From: Romanomermis culicivorax
Lineage: Eukaryota; Nematoda; Enoplea; Mermithida; Mermithidae
Assembly (NCBI GenBank): GCA_963922205.1
Contig: CAWUHX010000028.1
Coordinates: 496,001 to 560,000, forward strand
Direction: 5' to 3'
DNA length: 64,000 bases
The notes under the pieces were generated by a model that was not told the DNA's origin, searched no databases, and was given only the letters and a program-made list of their open reading frames with translations. Position numbers and translations under genes: made by a program. Positions 43,305 through 55,265 of this stretch are shown here, piece by piece. Each line of letters starts with the position of its first letter. The first letter of the stretch is position 1.

Positions 43305-43549
43305 TAGTCTGTTTTTTGTGAAAAGCTTCCAAATAGAAAAGTGACATAAATCCGTACTGTCCTCAAAATCGTTTACGTAGAGCTCTTACGGTAAAATATT
43401 TCGCTGAAAAAATTGTTAAAGGTTAGGTCAGTATGCTCACAAATTTCCAGTCCTACACGATGTGTCGTTTATCAGAAAACCATGAAAATCTGAAATACTA
43501 CTTGCTTTCCACTTTCATTATTTAGAAGCATTTCAAGAAAAACAGACTA
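43305..43549. mobile_element. MITE with TAGTCTG ends, copy 2 (best preserved)
   Basis: The left end TAGTCTGTTTTTTGTGAAAA and the right end CAAGAAAAACAGACTA are inverted repeats of about 30 bases with few mismatches. Flanks are TA on both sides, which fits a Tc1/mariner-type TA target. The interior matches the copies at 6.2 and 45.2 kb in reverse. Confidence 0.8.
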
Positions 43550-43919
43550 TAATAAGAGGAAGATGGCGTATATAAAACATTAAAGATAGTGCTTGCTAGT
43601 TTTTTCATTCATTTTCCTTTTCTAATCTTCTATCACATTCGTTCCATTCTTCTTCTCTCTACTCAATGTTTAAAAGATTATTTTTTCATCAGGGTAATGC
43701 GAAATTCAGTGGGATTCCATGCCGGAGTAAGATAATAGAGTGATGAAATACAACTGAAATGGAAAATTGAGAAAAAACTTATAGAGAAGGAAAAAGAAAA
43801 TCAGAAAGAAATGAAGAAAAGCAGAAAGAAAAAAGACAATGAAAAAAGAAATAAGAAGGATCTTCTTTGAGAACCATTCCCATATCGCCTTGCACTTATT
43901 TGAGTTTCATTCTTCAGGG

Positions 43920-44090
43920 TCACCTACTCCTCATAAAGAATTTTGAGTAAATTCATATTTTGCACAGATAAAAACTTTTTTTGAAAGAAAAAATATAAAA
44001 ACACGTTGAAAAAGTTTCACTTTTCTAGAATTGTACTTGTGAATTGTAATCGACAAGAAATGCAGCTTGATTTTAGATCAAGTAAATCAA
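43920..44090 (+). repeat. Repeat family A, fragment
   Basis: It has TTGAGTAAATTCATATTTTGC, AAAATATAAAAACACGTTGAAA and AAGAAATGCAGCTTG words in the same order as the internal part of the 42.3-kb copy, but inverted. Confidence 0.7.
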
Positions 44091-44284
44091 CATAACGAGT
44101 ACAACCAAATCCCAAAAAAGCACATGTGAACAAAGCACAAAGCACACCGTTGTAGGTAAATGTGAAAAGTATTGCGATTCATTTACGTTTTTGAAACTAA
44201 CGCAAACCGATAATAAAGGGACAGTTGGGGTGGAATATTGATGTCATTGTTTTTAACATTAGTTGGGGTAACGAAGCAGTCGAT

Positions 44285-44365
44285 TGGGTAGCAGATCCAC
44301 TACTTAGAGCACAACCGCTACCTTATGCACATCCGTTACCATATTCACATCCGTTACTAGACAGC
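44285..44365 (-). repeat. GTAGCGGATGTG short repeats, reverse orientation
   Basis: GGTAGCAGATCC, CCGCTACCTTATGCACATCC, GTTACCATATTCACATCC and GTTACTAG are reverse copies of the units at 45359-45430. Confidence 0.7.
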
Positions 44366-45143
44366 AAAAAATGTGAAAAACCTTCTAGTATTTTCATACG
44401 TTTTTCCAAAAACAAAAGAATAAAAGAAAATGGAATACGGTAGGCGTTCTGCGTAGTGAAAAATATTTTGTTTGCCACTTTTATGGAACCCCAGGAATGG
44501 TTAAATAAACGTATATAAATACTGCAGAGAGTCTACCGGAAGATAAGTCTCTAATGAGTAAAGAAAATATCATCAGAGTAACCATGCAACCATATTCTGA
44601 GTGAAAAATTTTTATTTACATAACAAAGTGACCACATAAACACCTCGAATGACATAACAATCAGTATAGACGGACGTTTGTTATTCTATACATGTACCAA
44701 TCCTGGTGATGCAAAGATCGTTTTCGTTTAGTTTTTTAATTTGTTTCAACTTTTTTTTCAACGTACATCCACGGCAATTATCCCTTTCCTATCTAAAATT
44801 ATTGGGACAACCCTGGGCCAAGAACAACAAATCGCTGCATCTCACCGGGGTTCGTGACATGCATTTGGCAGAACATTGTTTCTTGCATTTACTTCTGAAA
44901 ATACGGGGTAATTTGGAAATTTTGATGCGCATCAGTTGCAACCGCATATTTTCCAAATTCAAAGAAAGAAAATTTACATTTTCAGGATACATGCGTCATC
45001 TAATTGGTAAAAAATTAAATGAGCTTAATAATTTTGAATGCATACTGTATATTGTTCCATAATGAAATCCTGCCTAGGTTATTCAACGCAAAAAGTAAAT
45101 GGTGTTACTTAAATAGCTAAGCAGAATGTAGCGGATGTGCGCT
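44366..45143. other. No supported gene
   Basis: A 118-codon open stretch at 44706-45062 is the longest, but neither frame nor composition resembles a known family, and the opposite strand is equally open over part of it. Confidence 0.4.
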
Positions 45144-45356
45144 ATAGCTTCTAAATAACGAAAGTTGAAAGCGAGAAGTATTTCAGATTTTCACGATTTT
45201 CGGATAAACAATATATCGTAGAGGACAGGAAATTTGCGAGCATACTGACCTTACGTTGGTTTGGCGAGACGGCAAGAGCTCTATGTATTTGGTTTTGACG
45301 ACAGTACTGATTTGTGTCACTTTTCTGTTTGGAAGCATTTTTGAAAAAACAGACTA
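45144..45356. mobile_element. MITE with TAGTCTG ends, copy 3 (left end damaged)
   Basis: The interior GAAGTATTTCAGATTTTCACGA, GCGAGCATACTGACCT and GACGACAGTACTGATTT, and the right end GGAAGCATTTTTGAAAAAACAGACTA, match the other copies. The left terminal TAGTCTG part is missing and replaced by short-repeat sequence. Confidence 0.75.
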
Positions 45357-45358
45357 TT

Positions 45359-45430
45359 GGTAGCGGATCTGACTATGGTAGCGGATGTGCACTAGGTAGC
45401 AGATGTGCAGTAGGTAGCAGATCTTGCATC
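45359..45430 (+). repeat. GTAGCGGATGTGCACTAG short tandem repeats
   Basis: Four units of about 18 bases: GTAGCGGATCTGACTATG, GTAGCGGATGTGCACTAG, GTAGCAGATGTGCAGTAG and GTAGCAGATCTTG. An isolated unit lies at 45128, and inverted units lie at 44285-44365. Confidence 0.8.
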
Positions 45431-45504
45431 GACCCAAATAGTCGAGGTATGGGATAGTCGAGTTTACAGAACAGCCTCGAGATTTTTTCCTACAAAAAAA
45501 CTAA

Positions 45505-45813
45505 TGTGGAAATTGACGTGTTTGCATGTGCACATAGTTTTTGGGCATGCAAATTCTGCCCATATATTTTTGTGTATTATTTTTGGCCCACCCCGGGCTA
45601 TGTAAATTTATATGCCAGTCGTATTTCATGTATAAATAGTTGGGCCTTTGGCCAACTATTCATTGGTCTCTTATCACCCTCTTTTCCTCCTTTATTTACG
45701 GTCATATTGTTTATGAATAAATTATGCAAATCGGTCAGCATAACGGATACCTCCACGACTACATTGTATGTGTGAGCCGCCAGTAGAGGGTAAACCTACT
45801 GACCCACACAACA
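45505..45813 (+). repeat. Possible solo LTR
   Basis: It begins TGTGGAAATTGACGTG and ends CCCACACAACA. Inside are TATAAATAG (45629), AATAAA (45716) and a C-rich block before the end, which is the layout of an LTR promoter and polyadenylation unit. I see no target-site duplication and no second copy, so this rests on layout only. Confidence 0.35.
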
Positions 45814-47480
45814 AATTGAGTTATTTGTAAATGTCATATCAATTATGATTGCCTCAGTGTTATTTTGTAAAAGAAAATGAGATGCTGTATGAAATGTTGC
45901 AGCTTTATTTTTGTAATTCAGAGATGATAGAAGAGGCTGCAATCCTGCCATATTCTTCCAGTTCAGAAAAGATATTGTACTTCATCAGTATTGACAACTT
46001 TCTTGCGATCATGAATTGTTTTTGAATTTTTTTTCGTATTTCGCCAACCAACTTTGATCATTTATTGAACACATTGTTGGTTCACTGATAACAAGATGTT
46101 TCAAATGGAATAAACCTATTCTCACAGAAGATCTTTTGGTAGTTATGCTTCTATACTTTCCTCCTGAAGAATGCAAGAAATTTTATTTAATTTTCATGTG
46201 CATCTTTCAGCAGTTTCAGGATTCGTGAAACATGTTAAGTATTATACAATCCGATTATTTCCGGAGACCAAGTACTGATTGCAGATACGAGGGAATCTTA
46301 CCATACTCTAGTCTACTCTAATTCATCACCTCGAAATTTCATATCCACAGCTGCAGCATCTCTCACCCGCTACTTCTTTGTGTCAATTTTCACTTCATTT
46401 TTTCAATATAGCTATTACATACAATGTGGGCTTACTTAATTATTCAGATTATTTATTTCAAAAATAATTTCACAACTACTAAAATAAAGTTAAAAACTGT
46501 CAGTCCTAACTTGATTTCTTTTCTTTCAGCATAGAACGGCGACAATTGAACGACTAATTTTGGAAAAAACTTCATGCAAGATGCAAGGCGACAGTGGTAC
46601 GTGATCTTCGAAACCTGTAAAATGGAGAATCAGAAATTTTGGCGATTGTATCTTTGGAGCAATTTTATTCATGTTATTTACAAACAGAGCGAACGTCAAA
46701 ATGTTATGAATTTAAATTTTTCTGAATGATATCGCACATGACTGGCAACTCACAGGACACAAGAAAAATACGAGCTTCTGATACCTCTGGCTCAATCTCT
46801 GTTTTCCACTGCTCTTCCATTTCCAACAAGAAAAAAAGAAAACTTTCTCTTGAAATCGCGGCTATTCGTCATACTCGTGCAGCTATCCAGTGACTGAACA
46901 CATTCTGATCTGAAGCGGATTCCAAATAGTCGAGAAAACAAAGTTTTTCCTCGGTAATTTCTAAAGCAGGTCAAGAGTGAGCGACGGCGTTGTTACGTCT
47001 CCAAATGACTAATTAATTATGGTACTCCTTGGAACACACTTGGCGCTTTCAAACCTTTTTAGAAAATTTGCATTTGAAAAAACAAACTATTACTGTTTAT
47101 CTGCTTTAAAAGTTTTAATTTTGATACGAGCAAAAGTGTTTTCAGGAAAATTTGCAGTTTCTAAAGTTTCCGAACGAGAACGATTCGAACGATTCAAAAT
47201 TAGTTTTGAAACAATTGGAGTCAATAAAAATTCTTTCACTGCTGGACTGTCAGCTGGATATTTTTTGTAATGTTTATTTTTTCTGGCATCTTTCAAAAAA
47301 TAATCCTTGAAGAGTGACCTTGCCTAGAGCTGTTCTATAACTATATATTTATATTTCACGGCACGGCCACAGCGGCCGCGACCAACTAGGTTGTGCCGCG
47401 AAAAATTGATGTTGAATATGACCGGTTGTGTTCTGAAATTTGATTGGTCACGACTGCCGTGTCTGGTATGGAGTATTCTC
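45814..47480. other. No supported gene
   Basis: AT-rich sequence with short ORFs that lack recognisable domains. A small inverted motif around the GC-rich GGCACGGCCACAGCGGCCGC (47361) and its partner GTGCCGCGAAAAATT is the only local structure noted. Confidence 0.4.
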
Positions 47481-47484
47481 AGGT

Positions 47485-47640
47485 CAGCGATTCACAAGTG
47501 AGCAAATTCCCTATTGAGCAATTTCCCAATTGAGCGATTCGCATGTGAGTGATTCCTTATTGTACGAATTCCCAAGTGAGCGGATTCCCGATTGAGCAAA
47601 TTCTTAAGTTAGCGAAATACCAACTGGGCAATTTCAAACG
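47485..47640. repeat. Degenerate 18-20-base repeats (GAGCGATTC / GAGCAATTCC)
   Basis: Words such as GAGCAAATTCCCTATT, GAGCAATTTCCCAATT, GAGCGATTCGCATGTGA and GAGCGGATTCCCGATT follow each other with about 18-20-base spacing. They form a decayed minisatellite. Confidence 0.7.
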
Positions 47641-48399
47641 AGCGATCCAGAATGTGATAACACTTTCTTCATACATATTTTCCTTCCTTACCTTTTATTT
47701 TCTCCGTATGTATTTCTTTTTTTCGTTTCCTGTGTTTGTTGTTCATATTTTCGTTTATGTATGTTTTTACGTTTTAATTTTTTGTCTCTGCTTTCTTTCC
47801 TTTTCTTTTGGTCGTCATCACAGGAATCATAAGATATTACTTCTAGAACGAGTAGAAACGAATTTGAGGAAGACATTTCAGCATATGCAGGTTGCCCGCG
47901 GATTCCTATGGATATTCTGAATTTCGAGATCCAAGTATAACCACATATTCTTGGCCATTTGACCAAATCCATCGCTTGTAAATTAAAAAATTATTTTTGT
48001 TGACTACACAGTAATATGTTGAATTATTTTTCCATGTTGAACTTACTTTCACCTGTTCGCGGCATCTAATATTTCCAAATAAATTGATGTTGTAAAAATT
48101 TGTACTAACAGGCTTTCCATGCGTCGCCATAGATGTCTTTCGTATACAAAATAGTCCAGTGCCCAATCACTGCTCGAATAACGTGGTTTCATCTTTTTTC
48201 CGTTGTTGGTAGTTTATTGCAGCATTGCTCGATATTTTGTGATGAAAACATGAAAAAATAAAAAAGTTGATTGTTTTACATAAATGAGTACATATATCCC
48301 AGTATCGACGATCGATCGATATAGATTACTGTAAGGACAACAGAAAAATTTTACTGATTTGTTTTTTTTTGTTCGATTTGTTTGTTGTGATCTGTGTGC
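47641..48399. other. No supported gene
   Basis: A T-rich stretch (47670-47810) gives hydrophobic plus-strand ORFs that look like composition artefacts. Nothing with a recognisable domain is present. Confidence 0.4.
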
Positions 48400-49001
48400 C
48401 ATACCTGTACTTGGGAACTTGGCCAACCCTGTACCCAAAATCATTTACCCCCCCAACCCCCCCCCCAGTTGGGAAAAAATTAAAAAAATTTGGCAAAAAG
48501 TGTATGTTTTTTGGCCTTTTTTGTGAAAAATTTCGACTTTTTTCTACCCCCCCCCCCTCCCAAAATTTCGGATTTACCCCCCCCCCCCCCCAACTGGTCG
48601 TAGGTCTTATAGGTATGATCTGTGCATACCTGTACTTTTGGAAAGAGGGTTGGGGGGGGGGATGGCCAACCATGTACCATACCTGTTAGACCTCCGACCA
48701 GTTGGGGGGGGGGGTAGAAAAAAGTCGAAATTTTTCCCAAAAAAGGCCAAAAAACCATACCTGTACTTGGGGGTGGACCCCCCCCCCCCAACGCCCCCCA
48801 AGTACAGGTTATGCCATGTACCCAACATCACCCACCCCCCCCCCCCCCCAGTCCAGTTTGGAGCAAATTAGAAAAATTTGCAAAAAGTGTATGTTTTTGG
48901 CCTTTTTTGGGAAAAATTACGACTTTTTTCGACCCCCTGCCCTCAAATTTCGGATTTACCCCTCCCCCCCCCCCCAACTGGTCCGAGGTCTTACAGGTAT
49001 G
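48400..49001. mobile_element. Cluster of CATACCTGTA elements with poly-C/poly-G tracts
   Basis: Elements begin CATACCTGTACTTGG and end CCAACTGGTC(C/G)GAGGTCTTACAGGTATG. One complete unit spans 48400-48617 and another 48756-49001, with inverted or nested parts between (48678 CATACCTGTTAGACCTCCGA). The ends CATACCTG and CAGGTATG are terminal inverted repeats. Interiors carry 7- to 13-base C or G runs and a TTTTTGGCC(A/T)TTTTTTG word. Reading frames through the C runs give proline or glycine strings and are not genes. Confidence 0.7.
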
Positions 49002-49609
49002 GATCTCTGTGTATGAGCTAGTCTAGTATCTGCTGTTTTTTCGCAGGGCACTTACCATCATACCATATCTGTTTTAGAGAGGGGAGTTGGAGGAGAAACT
49101 CCACACCAAGCTGGTCGGACAGTACTCAACCCAAATTTTACCCACTGTTTTTTTCCACGAACTTAGGTCAAATTTTTTTCTACATGTGGACAAAAAATTT
49201 TTTTCGTCTTAAAATCCTCGTTTTTTCGCTTGAAAATGCTCATGAACGCTTTATTTGAGTGTTTTTGAGCTTTTTAAAGCATTCTGATTATCATTCTGAT
49301 CATGTTATCTCAAAAATCAGATTTAAATTTTGTGTTCATAAATCGTAATTTCTAGAAATTTATCATTCGCAAAATTTTAAAACCATTAATTTGTTCGTAA
49401 TCTTTCATAAATTTGGTCGAAAAGCTATCAGTCAGAAGCGTAGAAATTTTCCAAAAATACTTCCATGAAGCTTTGGAATTGAATTTAGGTTAAGAAAAGA
49501 ACAAATGCTTCAAAAAGTTGAGAAAGTTGACGTGTTGATCTTCTCAAATTTTTCGCTGTTCGCTCTATTTTTGAATTTTAGTTGCATGATACAAACGAAA
49601 AACTGTTGT
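49002..49609. other. No supported gene
   Basis: AT-rich with no ORF of note. It contains a GGAGTTGGAGGAGAAACTCC inverted motif near 49083 only. Confidence 0.4.
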
Positions 49610-49785
49610 CATACCTGTAGTTGAGAAAATTGCGGGAGGGTCTCACAACTTCAGGAATCTCCCAGACTCTGTTATTCCGCCCAAAATCCCTGCTAGTATA
49701 CATAAAAGGCATTTTTCAGATTCCCCCCCCCCCCCAAAACTTTGGGTTGGTTCACCCAATTGATCAAACCTCTTACACAGGTATG
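49610..49785. mobile_element. CATACCTGTA element, isolated copy
   Basis: It begins CATACCTGTAGTTGAG and ends CTCTTACACAGGTATG, with a 13-base C run inside. It is about 176 bases long, with the same terminal inverted repeat as the cluster at 48.4-49.0 kb. Confidence 0.7.
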
Positions 49786-51209
49786 ATTTTATGTCAATAA
49801 CTATCAACTGAGCAGCACAGAAAGCGCTATATTGCATTTCGTTTTGTGCGTATGAGTTCAAAACGTTACCTTGTTAAAAGCTATTTGGGACCTTTTTCAC
49901 AATTAATTTTCCATAATGAACGCGAAGAGTCCCAAGCTTAAGTATAAGTCTAAGCCAAAGACACGACTGACATGTTATGTACACTGCTTTTTTGTACGAG
50001 ACAACCGCTCTGTACAAAGATTTGTGTGATAATTTTTGTACTAAGTTCAATGAGATTTGATCGACATTATCTGGTCAGAAAATGCTTCTTCAGGCTCTAG
50101 TATCAGAAAACAAAAGGAAATTTTCTGGCGCTTTGCGCCGGATTTTATTTATAATTCTTTGCAATAGTCTAGCTATTATTTTTCTACAAATCGTGCTTCC
50201 TGGAAAAAAGTTTCTGGAAAAAGAGAAAAAATGTTGACGGTCCTGTATGGAAAACACAAATTTTGGTGCATTTCAGTAGGTCAAAATCTATTTCTCCAAC
50301 TTTTTTGTAACTATAATTTTGAACATGAAGCCGAGTTCGGATTCAGAAGCATCATGAAAGTTCTTTTCAGAAGTTTCGTTTAACCTGAAGTTTTTCAGAT
50401 TTATGAGAGTATGAGTGTACTTTCTTAATTTGTAAAATGATTATGAAAGACATGAACTCGGGTGCTATCAGGAAGGAGGTTTGTGTGGAAATACACGAAA
50501 GATCGTATTTTTTTGCCGTACAAAAAAAATATTCATCGTACAAAGGGTTTTTTGGCCGATCTTTGTACAGGTACGAAGAACATAGTGCAAAAAAACACTG
50601 GATATGTATATCAAATATGTGAAAAATTTCTTGTTATAGAAAAGGTCCGCTATCTGACCACAGCAAACTTCTCGATGGGGTTTTTTCCTCTAGTTTCATG
50701 AACGTATATCTGTTTTCGAAAACTTCGCCCGAGCCTCATCTTATTTTTTATCCGTACTTTTTCGATCAATAGATCATAACATTACTGCAAACCCAAATTA
50801 TGACGGTTTTATTTTCGAACGCTTGATCGACAGCTGAATTATTTATTTTATTGCGCTTTGCTTGATGGATCTTGATCAACGCCTTTAAGATCATTATCCG
50901 CTAACTTTTCGCCAACAGATTGTTTGATCGTCGACTTTCAGGATTTTCTGTCTATTTCTCCTTAATTATTGAATATTATCGTTAATTCTCTGCACGATCT
51001 TGTCTATTTCTTGTCGATTGAAAATATAATTGTCGTGCAATCGAATCAACATTGATTTCATTAGGTTTTTCGACAACGATTTCTGAACGTAAACAAAAAG
51101 ACGGCGACTGTTTCCGCGCCGCCGTTACAAATTTTTAGTAATCATAGGGAAAAATAAAAAACGCGGTTTAGTTTCTAGTGCGGATAACAGCGAGCTTTTA
51201 GCTGCTGAA
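49786..51209. other. Upstream region of the SSBP gene
   Basis: No other gene is supported. GGCGCTTTGCGCCGG at 50131 is one of many GCGC hairpin words. GTAC-AAAG-TTT words (50015, 50520-50570) recur here and at 56.1 and 57.2 kb. The 100 bases before the start codon contain a GC-rich GTTTCCGCGCCGCCG, which may be close to the promoter or 5' untranslated exon. Confidence 0.4.
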
Positions 51210-51277
51210 ATGTACTCTAAAAAGAATCCAATGAACACCAGTGCGCCATCACCTTCGGAACAGCAAGCACGCGATAA
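51210..51277 (+). CDS. SSBP: SSBP/SSDP gene, coding exon 1
   Basis: The start ATG gives MYSKKNPMNTSAPSPSEQQA then RD, with the last codon split (AA|GTAAGTTG). Vertebrate and insect proteins of this family also open M-[FY]-[AS]-K and reach an AREK sequence at the same point, which supports this start. The donor GTAAGT at 51278 is phase 2 and matches the phase of exon 2. Confidence 0.85.
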
Positions 51278-52343
51278 GTAAGTTGATATATATATACATA
51301 TATGAAATGAGATTGTATAAAATTGAGATATGGCAGGTTTAAAGGCCATTTTTTCACTAATATTTTTTCATAAGTAATCTGCAATTAGTACTCCACTCCT
51401 TCTTTTGTATATTTTGTAATTTTATGACCAGTTTAAGTTTTGGAACCCAATGGATGGTACATGCATCCAGGCCCGTAACTAGGAGCGGGGATAGGGGAGG
51501 GGGAATCCCCCCCCCCCCCGAAATAGAATCCAACAAAAAAATTTTAGCCAGTCTGATAATGCAGCATCTACCTAAAAGATGCAGTTTGGTGAATCGTAGA
51601 ATCTCAGAATTTTTCGGCGCTTCACGCCTGTCATGATCTATAATAGTAATTGTTTTCTATCAAGCGCAACCGTTCCGTTAGCATATCTGCTTCCACTTTC
51701 AAATTAAACTTCAACAGTTTCTCTCAATTAAATTACCTTATCTCTGTTTTTATTCGTTAAGAGTCTGTATTTTGCCGAAAATTGAAATTTATGATCAATC
51801 CTTTGAATTTTCTCTCTCGCTGGCTTGGAACATTTCGAACGTTTTCAACGTGAACTTTTGCATTTATATACGAGAAATATTAAAGACACTATTCTAGACT
51901 AAATTTAAAACCTCTATTCCGCTATGTCTGTTGCAAAGATTCATTTTCCAGCATTTTAGAGTATAAAAATTTGGAAATTTTTAATTTCTAAAACAATGAG
52001 AAACAAAATTACAATATATTAGTGACATTTTAATGTAGCGAAAATTCATTTTCCAGCGTTTTAGAATGTAGAAACCAGAATTTTTTACGGCGCTGGGCGC
52101 CGGAACGATAATTACATGAAGCGTGTCGTTCTCATGTGGAAAAATCTGCGAGGAAAAACGGTGTGCAGCTTCACTATTAGAATGTAATGGTAGGTGGCAG
52201 ACGTATATACCGCTTCGTTTAAGTTGAATAGATAATCTCATTCATAGCATGGTACTAATTAAAAAAAATAAATTCTGATCATTATTAGTAGTCTATATTA
52301 TCTGTTTCAACTATCCATTTTCGGAGATTTTCCGGGTCTAAAG

Positions 52344-54392
52344 CAGGCCTTTTTTTGGTTTGAAAACCAGGAGCCAAATGGCTCCTAGGCCTAAATTTTT
52401 AGGGGCCAAATTAAAATTTTGGGAGCCAAAAATTTTTGATTGAAGAATATTGAAAAACGCGCTTGTAACACACTGTAGAACGTACTATATAATTGAATTA
52501 TGTAGATATTCAATCAGTTGATACGAGTTTTAAAAAATCACTGTTCAAAATTTGATTTCCACCCAGCGTTTTCAGTTACAGGCATCTTTCCACACGTACA
52601 AACATCGGCCGAGAAATCTTTGTGCAAAGAAAATTTTTTATGCAAAAAACGCGATATTTCGTTCAATTTTGCACAAATCTTCATCCAAGATTGCACTTGA
52701 GTTCATTTCCTTCCGACTCAAAAGTATAGGGTTTTGAAATTGCAGCTTCTGTTCTCATTGTTCTGTTGTTTCCTATATCTTTCCGGCGCTATGCAACGAT
52801 TTTTTTCAGATTTTGACACTCTAAATCACCGTTTTTTTTCCTCGAAGATTTTTTCCACATGAGAACCGGACCCAAAATTTTTTTCCTCATTTTCCAAAAA
52901 TTTTCCTCATTTTTAAAAGCGCTTATAATGTGGCTACGGATGCTTTTTTATGCATTTTAGGAGCATATCCAAGCATTTTGTTGTATTTGTAGTCAGAAAC
53001 CTGCAAAAATGAGGAAAAAAATTGAAAAAATTCTGGTTATGTTAGTCAAAATGAGCTCATGAAGAATATATTGGTGTTCCATAGGAGCGGATAAAGCAAG
53101 ATAACGATAGAGTTCTCATGAATTTATCTGCTATCAACATTTCTGTGATTCCGATTAGAATCATCTAATTTTATCTAGTTCAATTTTTTGATTTTCACTT
53201 TCTAAAACGCTGGAAAATGAACCTTCATAACGTTAGGAAATAAATTAAAATCAGACTGATGAAGTGTAATTTGCTTCCCATTCCGGTGCGAAGCGCCGGG
53301 AAAATTTTCGGGTTTTTGTATTCTAAAACGCTGAAAAATTAATCTCTCCAACAGATAATTCGTGAACAAATATTTTAGAATCGCGGTCTAGAGTAATGTC
53401 TTCAATTTCCACCTTCAATAAACGTAAAGGTTCAGATTGCAAACGTTTAAAAAATTCCAATCATCGAGAGATGCAATTGAGAGACTTGATGAAAAATCTA
53501 TTTTCGACGACATAATTGACTGTAAACGATTAGAAAATGAAACGAGCTAACTTGATTGATAGAAACTGTTGAGCATTAATTAGTAAGTCGAAGTAGATAT
53601 GCTAACGGTCGCGCCTGATAGAAAATAGTTAAGATTATACCCATGACCGGCGCGAAGCGCCGGAAAATTTTGAGATTTTGACCATTTAAAGTCTACCAAA
53701 ACGCATCTTTTCGGTTTAGAGTTTCCCAAAATATTTTCCACAATGAGAACCATACCCAAAATTTTTTTCCTCATTTCGAAATTTTTTTCCTCAAAAGGCT
53801 CCATTTGAGGAAAAAAACGGTGCTCTAAATGCTGGAAAATCAATTTAAGGATAACTTATTCGATAAACATACATGGTTCGAAAACATTTATTATATCATT
53901 TTACAAACTAAAAAATATGTTCATACTTTCATAAGTTTGACAAGCTCAAATTAAACTTGAAATTTTTGAAAATCCGCTCCATTATAATCATGAATTCAAA
54001 CTCCATATTTAAAATAATAGTAACAAAAATGGAAAAATTGAGATTTTGATCACCCGAATTCTTTTGCACCAAATGCACCAAAATTCATCTTTTCCATGTC
54101 GAACCCCCATGTTTTTTCCCTTCGTCGAGAATTTTTTTTCTAGAAAGTTTGATTTGTAGAGAAACAGTGAATAGAAAATTTTCGCCGGAAAATTTTCGAT
54201 GTTTTATGATTTTAGAGCCTCTAAAACACTCACTTCAAATCTAAAATTGAATGAAAACAGCTACAATTCACTATAATATAAATGAATATATCAAAATTTT
54301 AGGAGCCAAAATGGCTCCTAGACCTAAAATTTTAGGAGCCATTTCCAAACTTTTAGGGGCCCAGGCCCCTAAGATGACTAAAAAAAAGCCTG
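52344..54392. mobile_element. hAT-like non-autonomous DNA transposon in SSBP intron 1
   Basis: The ends are CAGGCCTTTTTTTGG and, reversed, CAGGCTTTTTTTTAG, and a perfect 8-bp direct repeat GTCTAAAG flanks both sides (52336-52343 and 54393-54400). Eight-base target duplications and CAGG-type ends are marks of the hAT superfamily. The sub-terminal regions carry GGAGCC/GGCTCC words in inverted order (52371 and 54303). The 2,049-base interior has no transposase ORF and contains several GGCGCGAAGCGCCGG hairpins. Confidence 0.88.
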
Positions 54393-55124
54393 GTCTAAAG
54401 TAGCTAAAATTGATTTATTCTGGAGCTTCGCTCCAGACTCCACCACGAAGCTTGTAGGTGCGCCATTCTGAACCTTTCAGCATGACATTCAGTAGCTACG
54501 CGACCTCACCAGGTCGGGTTTCATCTATTTTAAAAAAATTTGGAATACCCCCTTCCCTTGAAAAAGTTCCTAGGTATGGGCCGCATCAGATATCGCAATA
54601 AAATATAAGTTTCGTTGGGTGAAGTGAAGTCAATTCAACATAGAAAATTCTTCGAAGTCATGTAATTGACCACCGTAACCAGCAAATTAATCTTTGCATT
54701 CAAGCATAGTGCTTGTCGAAAGCTGTAGCTCTAGCTGGACTTTAGGTTTTGGCTGCAGCGATAGATGTGTAATTGTCGCTTGAAAGTGATCATTTTGATG
54801 GGCGTATAAAAATGATCAATTTACATATAACAGTTTGATGTATCAGAGTTCAAAAACAACGATCATCATATTTCTCCCGTTCAAAACTTGTTGGCTTGGC
54901 TGCTTGACGATTTTCTCCAATTTCAGCTGCTATTTAGTTCTTGAATTAATGGGATTTAGCTGTGATTGTGGAATTTCATGACTTCACTTTATACTGCAGT
55001 GTTGTTAATTGATGAAATGGAAAATTCATTTACACAATTATTGCTGGTCATTTCGTTTTGAAATTATCATCATGCATTTCAACTGTATTTACTTTTATAC
55101 CTGTTATATTGTTACTATTTTTAG

Positions 55125-55265
55125 ACTAGCGCTTTACGTTTATGAATATCTTCAATATATGGGTGCCCCTAATTCGGCTGAATCATTCTTGGAAGAAATT
55201 CGGTGGACGAAATCTAGAAACATAACTCTCGGTGATAAACCTGGATTTTTGCAATCCTGGTGGTG
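55125..55265 (+). CDS. SSBP: SSBP/SSDP gene, coding exon 2 (LisH-type domain)
   Basis: After TATTTTTAG the exon completes the split lysine and reads [20 protein letters not shown], then [20 protein letters not shown] and FLQSWW, followed by a phase-2 donor GTGAGT at 55266. This is the highly conserved N-terminal domain of SSBP2/3/4 and fly Ssdp, which forms dimers and binds LDB1/Chip to protect LIM-homeodomain complexes in the nucleus. Two extra residues (SR) are seen before NITLG compared with the vertebrate form as I remember it. The intron before it (51278-55124) contains a hAT-like insertion. Confidence 0.95.

Noticed and set aside
45177-45356. A gene or regulatory element conserved between 6.2, 43.4 and 45.2 kb.
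   Set aside because: The conservation is explained by the TAGTCTG MITE, which has inverted ends and no coding frame in common among copies.
48420-49020. Long proline-, glycine- and phenylalanine-rich ORFs on both strands.
   Set aside because: They are produced by C/G homopolymers and T-rich tracts inside the CATACCTGTA elements, in several frames at once, with no domain.
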